Shown one piece after another: positions 32,106-44,289 of a stretch of DNA of 64,000 nt (position 1 is its first letter; the number at the start of each line of letters is the position of its first letter). Source of the DNA: Astrocystis sublimbata (lineage: Eukaryota > Ascomycota > Sordariomycetes > Xylariales > Xylariaceae); contig JAJNNY010000065.1 of the NCBI GenBank assembly GCA_022453515.1, forward strand, positions 1 through 64,000, read 5' to 3'. The notes beneath the pieces were generated by a model. The model did not search any database and was not told the DNA's origin. It was given only the letters and a program-made list of their open reading frames with translations. The position numbers were made by a program, and so were the translations under genes.

Positions 32106-33414
32106 TGATGTTATGACTACTTACCCAATAGAAGCATTTACGGAACGGATGGATACTACCTAGGCGGTTGGCGTTACGGTTTCGGTTCCTTATCTCAGTG
32201 TCACAGTACAATCTTGTGTTACATATACCAACTGCACAATAGGGGGGCAGTGCAATCAATACCTTATAGATCTCCTAGGCATGAACATTGCTAATGCCAA
32301 TGTCAATGCGACATGATACACCACTTTGATGCTACCTACGATACTACCTACAGCACGACGCACGAGTAGCGCGGCTATCGTTGAATAAATAAATAAATCC
32401 GACATGGATCACGATCAATGCTACCGAGGTTTGGACTCGCTACCTGAGCTTACGTAGTCCTGGTCCTCAATAGTTATCAGGAGTGCGGTAGTTCGTGGTT
32501 CCCCCTAGACGCCGAGCTGCCTCAGCCAATCGACGTCCCAAGCCGCTACTTATTCATTAGCGCAAAGGCGGCGCGTGCACCGTATCAAGATTACAGCCGC
32601 ACATTACTCGGACTAACATCGACTGAGCACGCAGTGTGAAGAATAAATGAGACGCTCACAGAGTACATATCAACCTCGTGATAGTCAAGATCCATGATGG
32701 AATCTACGTCTCGTCTGCCTTGTGCTGGACCCTATATATAACTAGGATAGGAGGAGCATATGTGCCTAGGTATGAGCATCTACTATATCCAGGTCAATTG
32801 TTTAGAGAGTCAGAATCAAGAGTGCACATGATTTCGAGTGAGTGGGAGCTTGGTAGGCTCGGTGGGTAGGACCTGGCGAGCGTGGCGAGTGGGTTGATAA
32901 TGGGAGGTTCATTTAATTCTGGCACTACTAGGCTTAGATCCATGTTAGTCAGTGGGCGGTGCAGGACAGACGGGACTGTGCATGAAAGAGAGCGTCTCGA
33001 GGCGTCGAATATGACATATATAAATTGAAGCGCATAGTTCCTATCGATCCCCGCGATATGGCTTGGGGGCTGCCGTGTCCAAGTTGCTACGGGTCAGGTG
33101 CATGCGTCGACGCGCAAACCAACACCAGCATCATCGTCCTTCTCCCAGCCATGTACTACTTCCTGACTGACATGATCTAACTGTCGTTGCCTACTCGCTC
33201 CTCCCGGCGGCCTCACTCGGGTTGCTATCTCGCTCGCTTCTCATCGCTTGGCCTGAAACTGTCGCATACTATGTGCAGATTGACCTAGCCCCAGCTTTCC
33301 CGTCTGATTGAAACACCGCACCACCCAAACGTTCGATTGAGTCTCTTTGACACTTCGACTTCTTACCCTAAATAGCTCAATCTTAGTCGTGGCCAGCAGC
33401 GACCACTTTTCGAG
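32106..33414. other. Intergenic, ENT 3' end to ipk1 promoter
   Basis: This is 1.31 kb with no frame above 63 codons until the ipk1 upstream region. An AATAAATAAATAAATC run near 32384-32399 may serve in 3' end formation or be simple repeat. Nothing else was seen. Confidence 0.6.
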
Positions 33415-34452
33415 ATGGAAGTCATCTGGAAGCAACACTCCCGGCCGGCATCGCAAGGAACTTCCGATGACGAGGAGGCCCTGGCCGCCAGGACGGTCAA
33501 GGAATGCGAAAGTATAATCAATAGTCCACAGAAGGTCAATTTCACGTACGTTGCGGAGGGCCGGGCCAATGCGGTATTCTCCATGACGGAGAATGACAGT
33601 CCTGCGCCTTCCCAGGGACGGTTCGGGGGCACGCTGCTCCGTGTTCCAAAGGCAACATTGGGCGTGACGCCGTGCGACTACAAGACGCTCCAGGCCTTCC
33701 ACGAGAACCAGGTCGAGGACCGTGTCGGCCGCCAACACCTCGTCCCGCAAGCCTTGATCCAGATCTCGGCCGAGGTCGCGGACATGCTACACAAGACACG
33801 GAACAAGGCCGACAAGAGCGAGATCCGTGCCGGCCACGCCATGCTGATCCAGGACATGAGCGCATCAGCCGGCTACTCGGTGCTCGAGTTCAAGCCCAAG
33901 TGGCTAGCGCAGTCGCCCATTGCGCCACCGAACGCAAAGCGGTGCCGGACATGCGCGCGGGAGGCGTTCCGCAACCACCAGAAGCGGGGCAAGGGGCAGC
34001 CCGTCTCGACGCCGATATGCCCCCTCGGCCTGGTGCACGAGGACCCCGCCGTCGTCATGGACACCATCAAGCGCCTGACGCCCGAGTGGCCGCCGCTGGA
34101 CCAGACGCGGCTGTCAGAGGCCTTCGAGCGGGGCGGCATCCTGACGAAGCTGCGCGAGCTGCAGGCCAAGGGCGACCCGGACCGCGCACTCCTGGACACG
34201 CCATCGGATCCCGACTTCGGGCTGGCCATGACGCTGCGAGACTGCTCGTGCTATGTCCGCATGCCTGCGGATCCCGACAAGGACGTGGAGATCAAGCTCG
34301 CCGATGTCGACAAGAAGAACTGGGAGGAGAAACAGACGTACTGGCAGGACTCTCACTGGAACCTGGTCCGGAACGGCTGGTACACTTGCGAGGAGCAAGT
34401 TGGCACGCCCATCTTGACCGAGTGTCTGCTCAACGGACCACCGCCTGCATAG
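33415..34452 (+). CDS. ipk1: Inositol-pentakisphosphate 2-kinase
   Basis: This intronless gene encodes 345 aa. The family core is clear: VNFTYVAEGRANAVF near the amino terminus (nucleotide-binding beta strand), GTLLRVPK with the Lys, then LIQDMSASAGYSVLEFKPKWL, the signature EIKPKW-type motif. A zinc-site segment CRTCAREAFRNH and ICPLGL follow, then the metal-binding IKLADVDKKN toward the carboxyl end. The enzyme phosphorylates inositol pentakisphosphate at position 2 to give phytate (InsP6). Phytate is needed for mRNA export and is the precursor of inositol pyrophosphates. Codon usage is strongly GC-rich, which produces long shadow frames on both strands. The start at 33415 gives a normal amino terminus. 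The next gene is 3.1 kb away. Confidence 0.94.
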   Translation: MEVIWKQHSRPASQGTSDDEEALAARTVKECESIINSPQKVNFTYVAEGRANAVFSMTENDSPAPSQGRFGGTLLRVPKATLGVTPCDYKTLQAFHENQVEDRVGRQHLVPQALIQISAEVADMLHKTRNKADKSEIRAGHAMLIQDMSASAGYSVLEFKPKWLAQSPIAPPNAKRCRTCAREAFRNHQKRGKGQPVSTPICPLGLVHEDPAVVMDTIKRLTPEWPPLDQTRLSEAFERGGILTKLRELQAKGDPDRALLDTPSDPDFGLAMTLRDCSCYVRMPADPDKDVEIKLADVDKKNWEEKQTYWQDSHWNLVRNGWYTCEEQVGTPILTECLLNGPPPA

Positions 34453-37400
34453 CAAACCGGGCAGGCGAACGAGCAAACAGCCACAGGCCGATGATCTCTC
34501 TACGTGTACACCACCGGCATAATGGGTAAAAGGAAGTTGCGCGCTCAGCGAGACCTCGGCAGCCCGATCAACACGGGTGTGTATTTGGATTGGGCCGCCA
34601 CCCACATGACAACTAGGCGAATATTGGTCACGACACCGCCAAGGCTAATGGAGACGCACATATTTAGAAAGCGTGACGATGGATCACTGCACCACCAGGG
34701 CTAATGGGCATGAGGAGACGCACTCGACACACTCTCGGGGAAACCCCTGGTGGGTGGCAGGATTGATTAAAGTGTTCCCATCTCTAGAGCTATACGTTGT
34801 TTTTACCATAGTATAGATTCACCGTCGACTTCTACGAGTTTCGATGCAACTCTGAATAATGCAACATAATCGGACTTCACACACGAAGGGGAAAATATTC
34901 AGGGTTTCTGGTGTCCTTAACCCTAGGAGACGGTCTCGACGGTGTCTTAACTTCCTCACCGCCTCCGCACTTGTAACCGACCAACCCCGCCGCCGTGCAG
35001 GAGACTACGAAGGGGGGTTTCGCGATAGCCAAACTTACCTGACTTACAACACTCGGTCCAGCCAATCCCCAAGGGCGGCCATCTGCATCTTGTAACCGAG
35101 CCCCGTTTCCACGCGGGAAGTGCTGCGATCCTGCCAATGATGGGAATGTTACAATTGGCGGTCTACGAACTGAGCCAGGTTCTGCCCAGGTATTTCAATG
35201 CAACTGCGTCCAGGTACCCGCCCGGGCCCCATCTCCATGGGTAAGGCTACTCAGAGACTGCCCGTGATAGGTCGTCTGACAAAGTCGGTCTGGGACCGAA
35301 GTTGGGACCTCACCTTTGGTGCTTGTATCAAGACCATCGTAAACAAGATAATTGATCCAGTCAATGTTCACGCGACAGTGGATGCGCGCTACTGCCAAGT
35401 AGGCATGCGCTTGACAGAAATGCCCAGACAAGCCAGACGAGCCATATGCCCTCGAGGCCCTCAATGCCCTAGGTCAGAGTGGCTCGAGTGGGTGGATACG
35501 TGCGAGGGAGAGGGGGCCGTGTAAAGCTTATGACTAAACTCAGCCACACACAACTCACGATGCTAGTGTCGACGGAGAACCGGGGCGCTGCAGAAGACCG
35601 GAAATGGCCATTGTCAGGCTGCTACGTGGGAGTCTGTGGTGGTGCGCAGGACGGACGGTGGGAATGCGGGCGAGGCATCGTGGATTCGTTGGGTTGCCAG
35701 AATGACCCGACTTGCATCCTTCTTGTCGTTTTTCTGCATTCGTGTATACACGCGTCTCATGATGGGTCAAATGGTGTGTGGGCGGTTGGTGGGATGATGA
35801 GCTGGCCGACGCTCACGCGACTATTACTCTATTACTGAGGAGTAGTAAAGTCACCATCACTTACTGCTGCGCGTGCAGACTTCGAACATCCATCCCCGGC
35901 ACGGCTGAGCGGGATTTCATATCTGGAAAGATTCTAGACTTTATTCTGCTGCTGCATGCTAGCGGTACTTGTTCGTCGAAGATAGCATATCCTGGGTAAT
36001 AGGTAACGAGAAGAACAATGAGCATTGTGAAGTTCGATATAGTGTCATGGGAATCCCGAAGACCGACCAACTGCGTCCCTTAAGTATGTCTCAGACCGGC
36101 AGTCATCTATCTCGCAGACCATCCATGAACGATCGCTTCAGGATCTGTTCGTCGGGTCCTGCGGTAGTCGGTGGGGATGAAAGAACCTTGAAGCGAGCAC
36201 GGACGGGCAAACGCCAGTAGCGTCCATGTCCATGCTGCGTCCAGCGCAGAATCCATCGCAGAATCAACACCCGTCCGCGTCTTCCCCGGCTTGTCGAGCT
36301 TGGGTACGCCAACCTTCTGGGGCGGACAGGAAGCAGGGTACTTAAGTACTTACATGGACTCCTCTGCAGAGGATCCTGCAGGGACGTGTACGGACGCCGG
36401 ACGGGCAGCTCGCTCGGGTACGCAATCGACCCGCTAATTGCCCTTAGGAGACATAGTGGTCCATCTCTGGCCTATCAGGATTCCAGCCCTAGAGTAAGTA
36501 TATATCGAAGCATCCTTCTTTTTAATTTTCTCCCTTCCTGTCCAAGAATCTGTGATAAGGAACTGCAGTAGGGTTGTGGCCACACACCACCCACAGCGCA
36601 GCACATTGCATGAGACATCGCACGCACACTTGGCACATGATGTGCCGGAGTAGAGTACTGCTGCTGGAGCAGAACCAGCCCCAAGAAAAATCAAATAGCA
36701 GAACCAGCAGAAACCGGAGCTAGGTTCTGCTAAGGGCCCAAAAATAAGAACTAAGGGCTTCCCCGATCGGCCTATCCCTCCACCCAGCGCCCCGGCGATA
36801 GGTAGCGGCAGAGGAGGTAGGAGGTACGTACCTAGGTACTGTAATAGCACGCATAGTCCGCACAGGAAGCAGGGCATAGCGTCATCTTAGATGCCTCATG
36901 CACCAACCAAGACACGCGAAAACGCCCCGGCACAACCCTCGCACACCCTAGACATGCCCCCAAGACACCCTAACAGACTCCCGCGCGACACACCTGGGCT
37001 CGCTGGGAACACCACCTGCACCACACCTCCCGAAAATTCCATCGATTCCATCACAGCTCCAATTTTTTTCTGGGTCCGCGGCGACTTCCTCCCATCGAGC
37101 CGAGCTTGCTTCTTCTCTTATCCTGCCATTGACGACGAACCCTCATTCTCCCACCCTCCCACTGTCCACTAACCACCAACCACCAGCCACCACCACACCA
37201 AACACGACGCTTTCGTCTGCTCCGTCTCCTCTGTCTCCTCTTTCTCCTCTTCGCGTTCGTACTCCTTCCTGCCCCTCTTTCACTTGCTGTCCGCGAGCTT
37301 CACCTAAACAAGCAAAGCACTCCTTCTTCCCCCGCAATAGGCAAGTTCCAGCATCTTGGAACACCTCCCTCATTGCTGCTGTCTTTGCATCTGTCTTTGC

Positions 37401-37568
37401 ATCTGCACCTGCATTTGCATGTGTGTGTCCCTATCCTGTATGACCTAATCGACCGACGATCGGCACTGCGACCTCGCGTCACCTCCCGTCCCGTCTCGTC
37501 ACGTCACGGTACGATAAGCACCTCTTCAACGATGCGCATCTAGCAGGCCTCGACGCCGACTCCCCGCC
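34453..37568. other. Long intergenic region, ipk1 3' end to mdm34 promoter
   Basis: This region is 3.1 kb. Frames are all below 150 codons and lack protein character. A GTACGTACCTAGGTAC motif copy lies at 36824-36839. From about 36900 to 37560 the plus strand is strongly C/T-rich, as in ascomycete promoters and 5' leaders (ACCACCAACCACCAGCCACC, TCTCCTCT runs), so this is probably the mdm34 promoter and leader. Confidence 0.6.
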
Positions 37569-39719
37569 ATGGCCTTCAACTTCAACTGGTCGCCCCTCGC
37601 GGCCGACGCCGAGTTCTACAAGCGCGCACAAGAGCTCCTGACCGACGCCCTGAACAAGAACCCGAAGCCGCCTATCATCGTCGATGACATCCTCGTTACC
37701 GAGCTGAACCTGGGCTCCGTGCCCCCCGAACTCGAGATCCTCGAAATCGGCGACCTCGCCGAAGACCGCTTTCGCGGCATCTTCAAGATGTGCTACTCCG
37801 GCGATGCCTTTTTGACGTTGCGAACAAGAGTTCAGGTACATATCTTGCTTTTCTTACCCATTTTCTACGTGCATTTGTCGCCTCGAAGCATTCTACAGTT
37901 GCTCGTCTAGGGCTTTGCAGGACCAGTCACAGCCAGTCTTGTTTTTCTACCAAGCAATCGTATCGTTCAATTTACTTGAACGGCACATGCTATCATTCGC
38001 CCGAAGCCGGCCCACATAGCGTCTGGAAGCTACCCGGTATTCCCAGTCGAGCTATCGCGCCCCCAAGGTGTCACGCGACAAGCCGTCATCACATTTCCCG
38101 GTCTTGCTTCAGTTCAGTCACCGCATATCCCCTTGAACATGCCCCCATTTCCCATAGCCATGCGCTTTCGTCACCGCAACAATGCATTATCTTTGTTGTT
38201 CGGTTTGTGGAGCTGTCGCATGAATATCACAAATGAACCGCAGGGATCCGCGTTGGCCGATGTTTCTTAATACCCCAACTAAGCCCATGTTTCTGGATGT
38301 TTCTATGTCCAATAGCAGTCGCTAATATACCAATTAATGCAGGCCAACCCGTTAAACACGTACCTTTCGGCCAAACCATCGTTCACGTCGCCAAAGCCCT
38401 TGGCGGCTTCCGCCGGCTTGACGATACCACTGTCTATCACTCTGTCCGAGATCAAGTTATCGGCGTTTATCATACTAGTCTTCTCCAAGCAGAAGGGTCT
38501 CACACTGGTCTTTCGCAATGACCCACTTGAATCCCTCAAAGTCTCATCCACATTCGATTCGATCCAATTTGTTCGCGACTACCTTCAGAGGACCATCGAG
38601 GGTCAATTAAGAAACTTGATGATGGATGAACTCCCCGCCATCATACATAAGCTGTCGCTTCGACTATGGTGTCCCGATCAATTACCGAGGGAGGAGGTAG
38701 TGGAACAGAATACGGGAAACGATACTCTTATCGACCCATTTGCCAACCCGCCCGTTGAGGCTGTTGACTCACACGGTCATGTGCTCGATGCCAATGATAT
38801 CTCCTCATTATCATTAGACGGTGGAACCGGCGCGCAATCATTATTTTCACAGAAAAATATGCTGCGATTAGCAGCTTTGACCGATTCTCATCGAACATTA
38901 TCTTTATTCACCCCGGGTATCCGAAACGCCATATTTAGGGCCTGGGCCGGTCCCACGGAACGACACGAGACCGGCACAACTACCCCGATCAGTGCTCCCG
39001 CTTTGTGCCGAATGCCCAGCGCGCAGGGTAGCTCGACGATCTATACATTCAACGATACCAGCAGCGTCGTCGATCAAGGCTCGCTGCCCTCGAGACCCTC
39101 GTTGACTAGTTTTAATTCGGTCAACAATGGGCTACCACTAGGGGCTGGGAAGCACTCGCGGAATCTCAGGAAGAAGAAAACCCGTGTCGTCAACCTACGC
39201 CGATCGAAGACTGGTAGCGAGTCAAGCAGCGACACGACAGATACAGTGTCAGATACCTTCTCTGTAAACGCGCCCATTTCAGAGCCCATCGTACCCATGT
39301 CGATTCCGGAAGAAATTGAAGCAGAGGAAGAGGAAGAGGAAGAACCACCACGGGCCTCACATCGAAATCGATATAATAACAATAAATCGACGCCAATCAG
39401 ACCACCACTAAACATGGAGATGTTTGAGGAACCTACCACGGCAGAAAGAACCCCACTTTCGTTAGTTACAGACGACGAAAAGGCCGTTCCACCCCACGTG
39501 CAGCGGGCGAGGGAGATAGTCTCAGCCTACAGAGGACCCGATTTCCAAATTCCGAACACCGCTGGCTCAGAAAATCCTTCGGTGATTCTCGAGCAAGCGT
39601 GGATCATGAAGATGGCCGACGAAATTGCTCGCCGAGTATACCACGAGAATAAACGAAACGAAAAGCTGTGGGAGGAGCGCCACGACACTCCCCCACCAGC
39701 TTACCATCCAACACAATAA
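37569..39719 (+). CDS. mdm34: ERMES complex subunit Mdm34
   Basis: Two exons, join(37569..37835,38343..39719), encode 547 aa. The start gives [10 protein letters not shown], the standard Mdm34 amino terminus. The first 200 or so residues form the lipid-binding SMP domain: [30 protein letters not shown], then [31 protein letters not shown] and the segment around [16 protein letters not shown]. The middle is low complexity with a [13 protein letters not shown] basic patch and an acidic EEEEEEE run. The carboxyl end has a PPPAY motif, the PPxY type bound by Rsp5-like ubiquitin ligases. Mdm34 sits on the mitochondrial outer membrane and joins Mdm12, Mmm1 and Mdm10 in the ER-mitochondria tether that moves phospholipids. 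The 507 nt intron is unusually long for this window; phase 0 joining yields RVQANPL. Confidence 0.95.
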
Positions 39720-41684
39720 TAGTGTGAAAAACACTTGACCCATCGTCAGGGTCTTTCTTTTGTTCTTCCAAATCCTTTTGGATAACATTGCATCATTTGA
39801 CACGGCGTTTTACAATTTTTTTGACTGGATTCCGTCTCCATCACTACAATGTGTATTTGGTTTGCGAATTAAAGCTTTATAGCATGGGCGTTACGGCAGG
39901 GGATGAGGATGACACATTCTGAACGGGTTCATGGTTTACGAGCAAACAAAAGCAACATGGTTATGGGGTGGGCGGTTCGCGTGGGCAAAAACGAATTTGA
40001 ATTTTTACGACAACCAAACGACCAAAATTGAAATCCCTAACATGGGAAAGCTATTGAGCATCTTTATCTGTTCACTGTTTGGTTTTCAGCGCATCGTTTT
40101 TTACTCACTGAGTCGCTCATTCGTCCACAAGCTTCACTTGAAGCAAAACAACATTACACCACACCACAACATCTCACAAACCTCTGAACCCGGACACTAT
40201 GGCGTCCTTGTTTGAATTGGAGATTCACTTTTTCGCGAAATTGGTCAACAAGATAGAAGGAGTCGGCGGTGTAGCAGAAGCTCTGGGGCGAAAGCAGCGT
40301 CACTATCTGCTGCCCGCCGAAGATATAGAGCAATCAGGCTGGGACAGGAAGGGAACCGGACAGGACTGGGCATAGGGACAGGGGATGGGAAAGGAATAGG
40401 ATTGGCAACGGAGGAGGGAATACCAACCACTCAACCAACTCACAAACTTAACACATTTTAACTCCCATTTCGTATATACACGCATACATACATACTTTCG
40501 TCATACCTATGCCAACCGTATGAGGTAAAAACAATTCAAAATGAGCTTGATTACAATTCGTCTTACTCTTTGCTCGGAAAACTATTCAAAATGAGCTTGA
40601 TTACAATTCGTCTTACTCTTTGCTCGGAAAACTATGTTTCCCTTTATTAAAATCTCACAGGATGCTACAACTAATTGCCAAGGTTTACAAGGTTCTCATC
40701 GACGTATATAAAACGTCAGGCGAAATGGGGAAGTTGAGCAGACGAGTTTCAGTGTTTTTTTTTTGTTCTTTGTTTCTGTTTTAAGCTGCGCACTTCTTCA
40801 CTTCCTTGATGCCTCATGAGGAACAAAACCTCAGTGCCCCCCCTATTAATAGTTTGATGGATGGATGAGACCGAAATAGTGACTACCTCTGGTACCTACC
40901 CATGTCCAAACCATTCATTCCATTGCTTGTTGTACCACTTATGCTATTGCCACCCTCCATGAGTATTGTTGTTCATGTATGTTTGTTGGCCTGTTTGGTA
41001 TTGCTTCACTCTGCTTTGCTAAAATGGCATGAAGAAGCCTAGAGGCTGTCGTGATCTCCGTACTTGAGGCGCTATCTCTAGCAATAGCAATGCTTTTCCA
41101 GATGCTTTCATAGGTGTGATTCCAGCGTCCCATGCTTCCTGGCTTCCCTGATGCACTGAGTTCTAAACATGTTTGTGACTTTCTACTTCTTCGTGCCGCG
41201 ACTCGAGCGCTGTCGTTGTATGGTCTTCGACACACAATCCCCTTGTATCGTCGAAAGTGAAGGTATCGTCATAAACAACGTGGTCTCGCTGGCGGCGTAA
41301 TAATAGCGCATATGGATGTGGTGTATCGCTCGAGGGGCTGCTAGTAAGGATTCACTTTTGTAGTCGTATGTGATTACCAGGAACTTTCGTCGGATACTTC
41401 GCTCCAAACACTGGCTTCTCGGCTCGAGACACTGTCGTTGTTGGCGTCTGAGTCTGAGACCAAGATGACGGAGCCTAATGCCTTTTGTGGGATGTTCCGC
41501 TTATTACTAGCGCTATGAGGCTCACCTCCTGCTCCTCTTCTTCTGTGTGGTGTTCTTCCCTCCGCTTCTGCGGTTATTCCTGTTCACCTCCTCTATCCAC
41601 TTTTCGCTTAAAGATAATTCGAGGTCGACCAGCAGCAGATTGGGTTTCGGGCATTTTTGCTGCAGCAGCATCAAGAGCAGCGGT
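39720..41684. other. Intergenic, convergent 3' regions of mdm34 and yaf9
   Basis: This 2 kb region is AT-rich and contains the 50 bp tandem duplication described separately. A 58-codon frame starting at 40199 (MASLFELEIHFF) has no recognised relatives and is not called. No RNA gene was seen. Confidence 0.6.
40535..40634. repeat. Perfect 2 x 50 bp tandem duplication
   Basis: The 50 bp unit at 40535-40584, beginning TTCAAAATGAGCTTG and ending GGAAAACTA, is repeated without a mismatch at 40585-40634. It lies in the shared 3' flank of mdm34 and yaf9. It is probably a recent slippage or repair duplication. Confidence 0.95.
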
Positions 41685-42596
41685 CTAGGCCGAAGAGTTG
41701 CTATCCTTAGCAGCAGTACCTGCGGCCACAGCCGACCTATTCTGCGCCCTCAGCGATTCCAGCTCCGCCTCGCTGGCCTTGACCGACTCGGTGAGCTCGG
41801 CGATCATTTTCCTGACCTTCTCGTCGGCCTCGCGTATGCGCTTGATCTCGGCCTCCTCGGTCTCGCGGCTGAAGGGCTGGCCGGGCTTCGTGGTGAGAGG
41901 GATCATGGCGCTGCGCTCCTTGACATCGCCTTCCTTAGAAGCACCTGCTGACAAGGACGATGCGGCGGCGTTCTTGCCCTTTCCTTTGCCCCCCTTGGCC
42001 TTCCCGCCGGGGGGCGCGCTGCCCTTGTCGTGGGCGCCGCTCGTCAGGATCTTGTAGAACTCCTCGAAGGGCTCGTTGAAGACCAGCTCTTCGTAGATCC
42101 AGGCGGGGACCTCGCCGGTGGCGCGCATGGCTTCCTTCTCGGCCTCGTTGGTGCCGTACGGGTGCAGGCGCAGGTGGTGGTAGAGGGTCTGGGGCTTCTC
42201 GCTGCTCTTGCTGTCGAAGTAGAGCTTGATGGTGATCTCGAACTCGCCCCAGCCCGTCTCGCTGACGACGAAGGCCTTCTGCGGCTTCTTGGCGCCGGAG
42301 CGGCCGGCGGCGGTGGCCAGCAGCTCGTCGTTGTCCTTCTTGATGGACTCGGCGTCGATGGTGCGCAGGTGGTTCGGGATCGACTCGTGCATCTTGAACT
42401 GGACCCTACGCAGCCAATGGAAGATGTCGGTGTCCTCGACGCCCTTGACGAAGACCTGCCACGAGTGCGTGTGGTCGGGCGACACGCCGGCCGGCCGTAG
42501 GTTGTCGGTGTCGTTGAAGGGTTTCGCGGTAGTGCCGTAGATGAAGGGCCGGAACACCTGCACGCCTTTGACGCGCTTCCCGGCTGGGGGCGCCAT
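41685..42596 (-). CDS. yaf9: YEATS-domain chromatin reader Yaf9
   Basis: This intronless gene encodes 303 aa. Residues about 8-160 form the YEATS domain. It opens with GVQVFRPFIYGTTAKPF, continues through HTHSWQVFVKGVEDTDIFHWLRRV and KMHESIPNH, and includes GWGEFEITIKLYF. The His, Gly-Trp and Phe residues of this region form the aromatic cage that reads acylated histone lysines. EEFYKIL follows, then a Gly/Lys/Ala-rich insert (KAKGGKGKGKNAAASS). A carboxyl coiled coil lies near residues 235-285 (EEAEIKRIREADEKVRKMIAEL). Yaf9 is a shared subunit of SWR1 and NuA4, which deposit H2A.Z and acetylate H4. The insert is longer than in yeast. The gene converges with mdm34 and is divergent from the Coq11-like gene. 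Confidence 0.95.
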   Translation of the reverse strand: MAPPAGKRVKGVQVFRPFIYGTTAKPFNDTDNLRPAGVSPDHTHSWQVFVKGVEDTDIFHWLRRVQFKMHESIPNHLRTIDAESIKKDNDELLATAAGRSGAKKPQKAFVVSETGWGEFEITIKLYFDSKSSEKPQTLYHHLRLHPYGTNEAEKEAMRATGEVPAWIYEELVFNEPFEEFYKILTSGAHDKGSAPPGGKAKGGKGKGKNAAASSLSAGASKEGDVKERSAMIPLTTKPGQPFSRETEEAEIKRIREADEKVRKMIAELTESVKASEAELESLRAQNRSAVAAGTAAKDSNSSA

Positions 42597-43338
42597 CTTG
42601 GGATGGGGGAACAGGGAAGTTCTCTTCGTTGTGTGTCGCTTCTTCTACGGAGTCGGCAAGCTTGCGAGGTAGAAAGGGTGGGGTGCTGATACAGCAAGAC
42701 GTCCAATGTCTTTTCTTTATGGATGTGTTCCGAATTATTCCAAGGCCCTTATTTCTGTTCGTTGATAGGGTGGGAGGTGAGATTGATGGGGAAACGTTAG
42801 GCGGGCAGCGTTTAGGGACGGACTTATATGGTATTGATCGATGTGCCAAAGAGGTAGAAGCGGGAAGGTCAAGGTAGGTACGATACGACCTTAGGTAGAT
42901 TGAACTTTAATGCGGAGCAGATAGAGCTTCGACCAATCAATACCGGATAGAGGGGTAGCTCAAGCTAAGGCACCTAAGGTTAGTGACATGTGTCAGCCTC
43001 GCACATGCTCGTAGTATTGTGATTTATCGCATGTCTCATCGTGCAGGTGATATGATGATGTAGTTGATTGAGGTTGCTAACTAATTGTGACAATATGAAA
43101 TAAACCATCCGAGTTACTCCCGTAATCACCATATCGCCATTCCTTTTCGATACATACAAATACTCATATATGTCGTCTGAACATCAAAACCATAGTAACG
43201 ATACGATCTGATACCGTACCCATCCAATCATTCATCATCGTGGGCGCTATAAGTGCTCCAACCTCAGAATTCCCCCAAGCCTCCAGGAGCTAGCAAGCAA
43301 GGCAAGGCAAGGCCGGAATACCAGATTTTCACCTCACC
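42597..43338. promoter_or_regulatory. Divergent promoter region, yaf9 / Coq11-like gene
   Basis: These 742 bp between divergent starts contain no convincing frame. CCAAT-type sequence occurs near 42935 (GACCAATCAA). An AAGGCAAGGCAAGG direct repeat lies just upstream of the Coq11-like start (about 43297-43312). Confidence 0.55.
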
Positions 43339-44289
43339 ATGTCGGCCGCCAAGAGGCTGGTAGTCTGCGGAGGCAACGGCTTCTTGGGTTCAAGGATATG
43401 CAAAAATGCAGTGCAGCGAGGATGGGATGTCACATCAATTAGGTATGCACCATAATGACTTACATCGACATCCGTCCCACCATCAAAAACCCAGCTGACA
43501 AACTCACCTCCTAGCCGCTCAGGGGTACCGAAATGGGAGACCGTGACATCGTCCGCGACGCCGCCATCCTGGTCTCACAAAGTGACCTGGGAGCGCGGCG
43601 ACATCCTGCGTCCCGGGACGTACGCGCCGCTCCTCAAAGGCGCCGACTTCGTCGTGCACAGCATGGGCATCCTGCTCGAGGCCGACTACAAGGGCGTCTT
43701 GCGCGGGCAAGAGTCGCCCATCTTGGGCTTGCGAAAGGCCTTTGCCTCGGCCCCGCAGCCGGGGAACCCTCTGCAGCGCGGCGTGAAGGAGGACGCCGAC
43801 GCCGATATCCGCCCGCCGGAGACGCGCGAGCAGCTGACGTACGAGAACATGAACCGCGACAGCGCCATCATGCTGGCCAAGGAGGCGGACCGCGCGGGCG
43901 TCGCCGCCTTCGTCTACGTCTCGGCCGCGGGCGGCGCCCCCGTGCTGCCGGCGCGGTACATCTCGACCAAGAGGGAGGCCGAGAGCACCGTTGCGAGCGA
44001 GTTCCCGCGCATGAGGGGCGTGTTCCCCCGCCCGCCCTTCATGTACGATAGCTCGCGGCCCATCACGATGCCGATGGCTGCTATGACGGGGGTCGGGGCC
44101 GTGTTCAATGGGATCACGGGTGGGATCTTCGGTAACTTCATGGGTGCCGCGGGAGCCAAGCCGCTGCAGGTGGATGTCGTGGCACAGGCTATCGTGCAAG
44201 CGCTGGGCGATGAGCAGATCAAGGGTCCGATCGAGGTGCCACAGCTCGAAGAGCTCGCCAATAAGGCGTGGAGGGGTGGGATGCTCTGA
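43339..44289 (+). CDS. coq11: Coq11-like mitochondrial NAD(P)-binding protein
   Basis: Two exons, join(43339..43442,43515..44289), encode 292 aa. The amino terminus RLVVCGGNGFLGSRIC is a Rossmann nucleotide-binding loop (GGxGFLG) of the atypical short-chain dehydrogenase type. SISRSGVPKWE, restored across the 72 nt intron, follows the second strand. YISTKREAE carries the Tyr-x-x-x-Lys pair. GADFVVHSMGILLE and FVYVSAAGG match the NDUFA9/YLR290C branch. In yeast the protein is associated with the coenzyme Q biosynthetic complex on the mitochondrial inner membrane, with a modulatory rather than essential role. A classical presequence is not obvious. It converges with syf2, only 169 bp apart. Confidence 0.88.

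Noticed and set aside
33672..34529. 285-codon frame overlapping ipk1
   Set aside because: Shadow of the GC-rich ipk1 coding sequence; the ipk1 frame carries all family motifs.
40199..40375. 58-codon frame MASLFELEIHFF...
   Set aside because: Too short, no recognisable features, and placed in the convergent 3' flanks of mdm34 and yaf9.
42030..42500. 156-codon frame antisense to yaf9
   Set aside because: Shadow of the GC-rich YEATS coding sequence.
43519..44199. 226-codon minus-strand frame over the Coq11-like gene
   Set aside because: His/Arg/Gly-rich shadow; the sense frame matches a known family.
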